Shown one piece after another: positions 57,604 to 64,000 of a stretch of DNA of 64,000 bases; the stretch's first letter is position 1; every line of letters starts with the position of its first letter. Made by a program: the position numbers and the translations under genes. Origin of the DNA: Proteromonas lacertae (taxonomy: Eukaryota > Sar > Bigyra > Opalinata > Proteromonadidae); the NCBI GenBank assembly GCA_002245135.1, contig NGBS01001160.1, positions 310,001-374,000 on the forward strand. The letters run 5' to 3'. Under the pieces are notes generated by a model that was not told the DNA's origin, did no database searches, and saw only the letters and a list, made by a program, of their open reading frames with translations.

Positions 57604-58698
57604 ATGTTAAATTTACGACTAATCTTTACATTATTTTTCATAACTTACTTAAAACCGCAAACTTCACTTTTTATTTTTAATTATTTGTTAGTTATATTGT
57701 TAAATGTAAAAAGAATAGAATGTAAAGAAATAGAAGTGTATGTTACTCCTCATAGGGAATTTAAGAAGTATGATGAAAAACTATATATTAGAAACAATAT
57801 ATCATATCTAAAATATGAATCTGATGAAATAAAATCAAAAGATTGTGTTGTGATATCTTTAGCTTATAGCTATACATATAAGGATATTAGCACATTTATT
57901 CTATCTCTTAGAAAGTATTATGAAGGTGACACTATTCTTTTCATAAAAGAAGAAGATTATTCTTCCTATTCTGAATATATTGATAAATATAAATTAGAAT
58001 TGATTAATATTACATATAATTCTCCATTTTATTCAAATAATAATTCGCTATACAAATTTAATCAATCAGAATTATCAGATATTCCACTTTATTCATACAA
58101 AAATTACTGGCCAACATTTCGTTGGTTCATTTTCGACAAATGGCTAAGTAAATATGGATATCTATATAAGTATTATTTAATTTGTGATGCAAGAGATGTA
58201 ATATTCCAAGACAATCCATTCAGATGGAATATTAGTGAAGGAATATATTTTGGTGAACAAACAAGAGGATTTGAAATTAGTCAAAATCAACCTAATACTG
58301 AATATATGTTTTATTACAAATATGGATATAAATATGTTGATAATCTATTATTAAATGCAGGAGTAATGTTTGGTAAAAGAAAGACAATAATTGATTTTTA
58401 TCAACAATTTACAGGTTTTTTAAGAGAAAGATATATAAATACAATTGATCAAGCAGCATTGAATTATTATCTATATTCATATGGATATAAACACTTTCCA
58501 GTGTATATATGTCAAAATGAAAATGGTCCAATTCGAACTTTGCATATAGATTTCATGCTAAATAAATCAAATGCTTATCCTAAAAGTGATAATTACATAT
58601 ACAATATAGATGGATCAAAACCTATGTTAATTCACCAATATGACAGAATGATTAATAAATATGAAGAATATATTAAATATCACACAAAAATAGTATAA
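57604..58698 (+). CDS. Secreted/Golgi glycosyltransferase-like protein, paralogue
   Basis: A single 364-residue exon, paralogous to the gene at 29850-30920. A hydrophobic N-terminus (LRLIFTLFFITYLKP plus a second hydrophobic stretch) suggests a signal anchor. Shared motifs, in order: ISLAYSYTYKDISTFILSLR, YLICDARDVIFQDNPFRWNI (DxD region), LLLNAGVMFGKRKTI, TIDQAALNYYLY, and the ending YNIDGSKPMLIHQYD. Sequons are frequent. The DARD motif and Asn-Ala-Gly strand fit a GT-A nucleotide-sugar transferase; don and acceptor sugars are unknown. The intronless structure is unusual in this window. Confidence 0.78.
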   Translation: MLNLRLIFTLFFITYLKPQTSLFIFNYLLVILLNVKRIECKEIEVYVTPHREFKKYDEKLYIRNNISYLKYESDEIKSKDCVVISLAYSYTYKDISTFILSLRKYYEGDTILFIKEEDYSSYSEYIDKYKLELINITYNSPFYSNNNSLYKFNQSELSDIPLYSYKNYWPTFRWFIFDKWLSKYGYLYKYYLICDARDVIFQDNPFRWNISEGIYFGEQTRGFEISQNQPNTEYMFYYKYGYKYVDNLLLNAGVMFGKRKTIIDFYQQFTGFLRERYINTIDQAALNYYLYSYGYKHFPVYICQNENGPIRTLHIDFMLNKSNAYPKSDNYIYNIDGSKPMLIHQYDRMINKYEEYIKYHTKIV

Positions 58699-58728
58699 TA
58701 GTAATTGTTATGTTTTTATTCTTGTTTA

Positions 58729-61700
58729 TTAAATGCATAAATATGCAATTATTAATAATTCTATAACAATTATCCCTATCATTATCACAGCAACTCCATT
58801 TGAGAAATATCTTACAGGAGATCTAATAAAATTAAGAAATGTCTGAAGTGTCTATAAACAAAAGAATATAACAAGAATAATAATACATTTGATTTTCTAC
58901 TAAATAATTCCATTTTAATCCAAAACAAATTTCTTATTTTACTCAATATTAAAATCATCCTATTTCCATATTGATTTTTACTATCTTCATTTTCTAATAA
59001 TTCATTCAAATATTTATTTGCCAATGAATAATCAATGCCAACACCATATCCATTACTATACATATAACTCAAACTATAAGCACTTTCCAAATTACCAAAT
59101 TTATAAGCATGTAAATACATTTCCAATGCTTTTTCATAATAACTATGTGTTATATTTGTTTGCTTATCAATGTATCCTTTGTAATAAAGATCTCCAAGTC
59201 TAACACAATTGATAATATTACCTTTAATACATGATCTGTTCAAATAACTTTCACTTAAATTGAATAACATTTCTTCATTATTAATCAAATTCTGATTGAT
59301 TATTAAGTACTTATTTGATAAAATAAATCCACTATTGTGAATTGAAACATCAAAACCAAGTTCACTACTTTCAATATAATGTAATAAACTACTTACATAA
59401 TCACCATCAATATATCTTTCAAATCCTCTTCTTATAATCTCAGATATTTTACTGTGATAATAAGCAGTCGATTTCAAAAATCTATACATAATGATGTAAA
59501 ACAAACACAATATACTTAAGTGAATTTTCAGCATTTCTTTTAAAAAATTTTCCTTTATACAACTGTTCTCCCATGACAAAACAACCTGAAAATGATTGAT
59601 ATTCTAATGCAGCTCTTAACATATAGTTATATGCTTTATCATAATCACATCTAGTTCCAACACAATTCAAATACATAAAACCAGCATTGTATAATGCTTC
59701 TCCACTATTATACTCCACAGCTTTTTCAAAATATTCAAGAGCTTTAGTGAAATTTTGTTCTACATCTTCTCCTTGATAATAAATATATCCCAAACCATTA
59801 AAAGCTCTTGTTAAATTCTATTAATCATATAAATATGTTTATACCTTCTTTGCAGCTTTGTTATAATATTCCATTCCAGCAGTTACATTCTTTTCTACTC
59901 CTTCTCCCTAAATGATAATAAATAATCTAAATACTTTAATTAATAATCCAGCTAAAGCTACTTCACCAACTCCATTTCCTAGATTTGCAGCTTGTCGATA
60001 ATAATTATAAGCAATATTCTGATTTCTAATTAAACCTCTATTCCCAAAATAATATAAATCACCTAAAGTCAACATTGAATCAACATCACCCTATTATTAT
60101 TATTATTATATTCACAATTATTTGTATATACATTTGTAGCTCTAAATTTATGATATTGAACATATTCATCATCTTCTCCTCTTTGACCTTTATCAATATC
60201 TTTCACTGTATCTTCAGTAATCAAATCTACCTCATTGCGAGGTTGTTCTCCAACTGTTTCAAAAAGATTTCTTGATTCTTTTGCTACTTCATAATAATAA
60301 AAGAGTGTAGTTTCAATAGCATTAGGTTTATTCTCATAATAATTTGCTAAATAAAGATAAGCTCCATTATATCCCTGTAATGCAGCATAGTAAATACTTC
60401 CAATATTTATTGGTATATTATCTATAAAACTATGGAAAATTAGTTATACACAAAACATATTTCAATTTAGTCAATAACCAAACTGATCTTCCATCTCCAT
60501 TATTTGCTGCTGTTTTAATCAATTTATATCCTCTTTCAATATCTGGTTTAACCCAATACGTTTCAGCTGATAATATATAAAAGAAATATATATATACATT
60601 TAATTCCACATTCTCCATATAATAATATTTCACCTAATAATCCAATTGCTGGAGTAAAATTGTATGAAACAAGACTTTCTAATTCACTCAATACATATTC
60701 TGGATCATTACAGGATTTATACTTTTCTTTGACTGTCTATTATATTACTATAATATTGAGTTTTATACATCAAATGATTCTATTTGCTTTGGTAATAATG
60801 ATGGTTCAACATTGAATTTGTTTGTACAAAGCTGTATGTTTGATAATTCATCAGAATGCTTAGATCTATCCAATCAAAATGTAAGAAATAAATACAATTC
60901 ATATTGGTAATTACAATTTATCATCGAATAAGATAATACACTATTATAAACATGAATATATCCAATATATCCAGTTATTCCTAACATATATGGACTTCCT
61001 CCAATCATCATTGGATCTCCATTTGGTATAACATTTGGTATTATGAAAGAAACATCTCTCTTTCCATTTACATAGCTTGTAATTAAATATGATGAATTGT
61101 TATTGTAAATATCAACAGTAAGAGTATAGTAATACCATTGATATGGTTCAAATATATAATTTGAATTACTTCCTGTATCATATGATTCATTATTTGTTAA
61201 TCTAATAATAGACTGCCATATATCTGGATAAATAAAGAATTCAGAAATTGTTCTATAGGTTGTACCATTACCTTTGTAGAACAATATCTTATAAATTGAA
61301 TCAGCTGGTTTATTCAAATACAACCAAAATGACATTGACCAACCATGATTATCCTATATATATTATTATAATCATCATAATAATACAGGAAAGGTAGTGT
61401 TTGGTAATGCTATATACTGATTTCCATTAAATGTAATTATACCTTCATTACTGTAAATCGATGGGTATGGACAAATTATATCTGATTTTGATGAATTATC
61501 AGATGATAGAATGTATTGATTTGCAGATGTGATAGTCAAAAGATTAGGTGATGTATAAACTACAAAGTATGATATAAATATATCAATATACTATAGGTAT
61601 TTGTGATATTTTGTAGAATAAAATCAATATAATATTGATTCTCATTCAATATTCTTATTTCTTTATATCCTTTCTTTGGTATAACATATCCTTGACAAAA

Positions 61701-62430
61701 AACTTCATTTTCATATTCCTTATAATATTTCTCTGTTATATTCACTACAGTAATATGTAAATTTTCACCACTTTTAAATGAAGAAACAACTTCATTATTT
61801 CCATTAAGGAATTGTATTTTCAAAGTATCATTATCATCCCATACTCCTATATAGTTTATAGCAAATGTTGGATTTAAATCAACAGTATTTTGAAGTGCTA
61901 ATCTGTTATCAATGTCACTCTTAGTGAATGTATCATAATGAGTAACATTACATTTGAAAGAAATAGTGATTATATCATAATCTGTTAAAGTTGTTTTTGA
62001 TCTAGTATTTTTTATGCTAATATCACCTATTTTTGCTTCTTTATTGGGAAAATCTTCATCACATGCAATTCCTGGATAGGAAGCAATAAGATTTTGATTA
62101 TCAGCTAAATCTAATAATGGAATATAATAATTTGTTTGATTTTCTAAATAATTACTGGGATATTAAGAATACTTATATCATGAATTCTAAAGAATGCTTT
62201 CTCAGTACATTCAACTGGAACTCTTAAATTCCATGATATATTCATCGCTTCATATGCATTAACTTTCAATGGATGAATTAATTGAATATTCAAACTAGTA
62301 CTGTTTGTTATATCTAAATTAGTGAAATCACTGTTTGAAAAAGTAATTTCATCGGCCTATTATGTTATAAATACATGAAGCATACTATACAACAAGCAAA
62401 TAAAAATAAAACAATTATAGAACAACACAT
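58729..62430 (-). CDS. SEL1L/HRD3-like receptor with LamG domain
   Basis: A large gene with many short introns; I model one transcript from the signal peptide MCCSIIVLFLFACC (Met at 62430) to a TAA at 58729-58731. The order is: beta-rich N-terminal part (62.36-61.56 kb); a LamG/concanavalin-like jelly roll (61335-60890: WYYYTLTVDIYNN, IGYIHVYNSVLS); ten or so Sel1 repeats (about 60.76-58.93 kb: ALEYFEKAVEYNSGEALYNA, RLGDLYYKGYIDKQTN, AYSLSYMYSNGYGVGIDYSL); and a C-terminal membrane helix (GVAVIMIGIIVIELLIIAYL). Signal peptide, Sel1 repeats and C-terminal anchor are the plan of SEL1L/HRD3, the ER adaptor that passes misfolded glycoproteins to the Hrd1 ligase. The LamG domain is not part of known SEL1L. 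Internal exon borders are approximate. Confidence 0.78.
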
Positions 62431-62456
62431 TTCAAAATTTTCGTTGAATGAAAATA

Positions 62457-62466
62457 TATCCGTTTC
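62457..62466 (-). promoter_or_regulatory. GAAACGGATA promoter motif, site 6
   Basis: An exact copy on the minus strand, between the divergent SEL1L-like gene (start 62430, 27 bp away) and DIS3 (start 62490, 24 bp away). Confidence 0.5.
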
Positions 62467-62489
62467 TTAATAATTAAAAATCATTTTAA

Positions 62490-64000
62490 ATGGAGAGAAC
62501 AGAAAGATATAGTTATCCCAGTTTTGTCACTATTAAAAACAGCAAAGGTGTTTTACGACCTAATGAATATTATGTATTAATATGGGTTACTTTTGAAATA
62601 GCAAAGAGATGACTTGTCTTGCAACTATAAAGATTGTTCAGAATGTAAAAATTCACCAAATGAAATTGATGGATGTATATTATATGAATAATAGGTTTAT
62701 AGATTTTGATTCAACAAAGCCAATTTTGTTTTTAGATTCAGATTTCGTTTTATTTTATCATATTATTGAATCAATGAATGACTTATTTGTAAATTCTATA
62801 TTATTGACAAGTGTTATTACAGATTGTAGATATCGTTCTAGTTCAAGAGTATTAAAGTGTTTATGTGTGTATAATGTATAGTTATATAATAATCTAATGA
62901 ATGCAATTCATAATCCTAGCAGAGATTATTTCTTAGTTTTTGAAAATCAATATAATAACAAGATATATCATTTTTATTTTCTTATTTTTATTTCTTTTCT
63001 TTTAACTCAATTATTCAAGGAAATATGTTTTGGAAAAGATCCAATTGAATTGAGAAAACATCAATTTGAAACAGGAGTTGCTTGGTATATCAACCATATT
63101 CAAAAACAACTTCCAGAGATGAAATTCATTGTATTATCTATGAATGAAGATATTCACATTGATAATGCTATAAAATACAATGTATTAGTATTGATGATAG
63201 TATTTGAATAGATTGCAGAATATGTATCTACTTTTGTAAATATTCCAAAAGAAATAAAACAGTTGTATTTTATAAATGTTTGATATATTTGTTAAATAGA
63301 GCAGATGAAATAGTTTATGAAAGGAAATGTTACTTAGAATCATTACAGAATAAAGAACAAAATAAATATGAAGTAAAGGATGGTGAAGTCTATACTGGAA
63401 TTATAAATGTAAGTAAACATCATCCGATAGAAGCGATAGTGAAATTAGATAGAATGACAATGAATTTATCAGAAATATTGGTATTATTTTAAACTGTTAT
63501 TAAATAGATTCCAAATAGAGAAGCAAGATCAAATAGTATAAATGGTGATAGAGTAAAAGTGAAATTATATTCTAAAGAACATTGGAAATCAAAACATTCT
63601 AAAGTAATAATACCAACTGAACAAATATCAGTTGTTGATGAAGAGATTGAAAGAAGAATAAATGGAAGAGAAGATGTAATGTTAGAGAATAATCAGGATA
63701 TATTACCTACTGGATATGTTGTAGAAGTTACAAATACTGATAATAGAAGATCATATGTTTGTACAGTTGATTCATTTTCAATTACAAAGAAAGAGTATTT
63801 GATGTATGTTTTATTTATAGTTTTCTCGCTGTTCCAATGGATATAACAATACCGAAGATAAGAGTTATTTCAAGTAATGGTTCATTATTAATAGGTGAAA
63901 GAATTGTAGTAATAATCGATGAGTTTTTAGAAAATACATTTTATCCAATTGGTCATTTTACAAGAGTTTTAGGGAAGATAGGAGATTCATCAACAGAAAT
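62490..64000 (+). CDS. DIS3: Exosome nuclease DIS3/RRP44, 5' part
   Basis: Start at 62490; the gene runs off the window. The first exons give the Cys-containing CR3 motif (YYQRDDLSCNYKDCSEC), then a PIN domain (FDSTKPILFLDSDFVLFYHI ... RYRSSSRV ... GVAWYINHIQ). After that come the first cold-shock region (EVYTGIINVSKHHPIEAIVK), the second (ILPTGYVVEVTNTDNRRSYV), and the start of the segment before RNB (IGERIVVIIDEFLENTFYPI, GHFTRVLGKIG). At least five short introns are needed, for example the 28-nt one joining EIDG to FDSTKPI. DIS3 is the processive 3'-5' RNase and endonuclease of the exosome core. PIN acidic residues appear partly replaced (see findings). RNB itself is outside the window. 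Confidence 0.9.

Noticed and set aside
1-64000. CRISPR array, operon structure, bacterial promoters or an altered genetic code
   Set aside because: No spaced direct repeats were seen; genes have introns and eukaryotic families, and TAA, TAG and TGA all end conserved proteins.

Overview
This is nuclear DNA of a single-celled eukaryote. It is strongly AT-rich and densely packed, with genes on both strands and often only 30-300 bases between them. Nearly every gene I could model is split by very short introns (mostly 22-45 nt, GTAT..TAG, almost pure A/T). All three stop codons end real genes, so the code looks standard. CFAP20 implies a cilium or flagellum, mitochondrial EF-Ts implies a translating mitochondrion, and CapZ-beta, ArfGAP, FYVE and TBC proteins imply an ordinary actin and endomembrane system. 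I cannot place the lineage securely; an amoeboflagellate or another free-living flagellated protist is my best guess.

Layout: 1-5.2 kb, an unknown C-terminal fragment, CFAP20 and a divergent kinesin-14-like motor. 5.3-10.9 kb, mitochondrial EF-Ts, a large BAR-like/RCC1/TBC fusion gene and a 64-residue protein. 10.9-18.2 kb, a TMEM62-like phosphoesterase, a membrane protein, a BTB/BACK protein and a DGAT2-type acyltransferase. 18.3-29.7 kb, a SMAP-type ArfGAP, a bromodomain/NET protein, a kelch membrane receptor, a coiled-coil protein, tRNA-Ile(UAU), CapZ-beta and the NEDD8 E2 UBC12. 29.8-34.4 kb, a cluster of secretory glycan genes (two glycosyltransferases, one of them decayed, a pyruvyl transferase and an FkbM methyltransferase). 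34.7-42.1 kb, the TOR kinase, followed by a second copy of the glycosyltransferase that precedes it. 43.7-50 kb, an OafA-type acyltransferase and two more TMEM62-like genes. 50.1-54.3 kb, a 13-zinc-finger protein and a double-FYVE ARM protein. 54.3-56.0 kb, the only long gene-poor stretch, holding a large foldback element. 56.0-62.4 kb, a small protein, a GT61-type and another glycosyltransferase, and a SEL1L-like receptor with a LamG domain. 62.5 kb to the end, the first part of the exosome nuclease DIS3.

The genes do not form operons. Two themes recur. The first is a set of secreted or ER/Golgi glycan and membrane genes; six promoter regions of these genes carry a near-identical 10-bp motif (GAAACGGATA) 10-35 bp from a start codon. 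The second is membrane-traffic regulation (ArfGAP, TBC fusion, FYVE).

Main caveats: all intron positions are predicted by eye from reading frame and family conservation. A few genes keep one-base frame breaks that I could not splice away (TOR near its C-terminus, the second TMEM62-like gene, the GT61 gene, glycosyltransferase copy 1). These could be assembly errors, decay or something more interesting.
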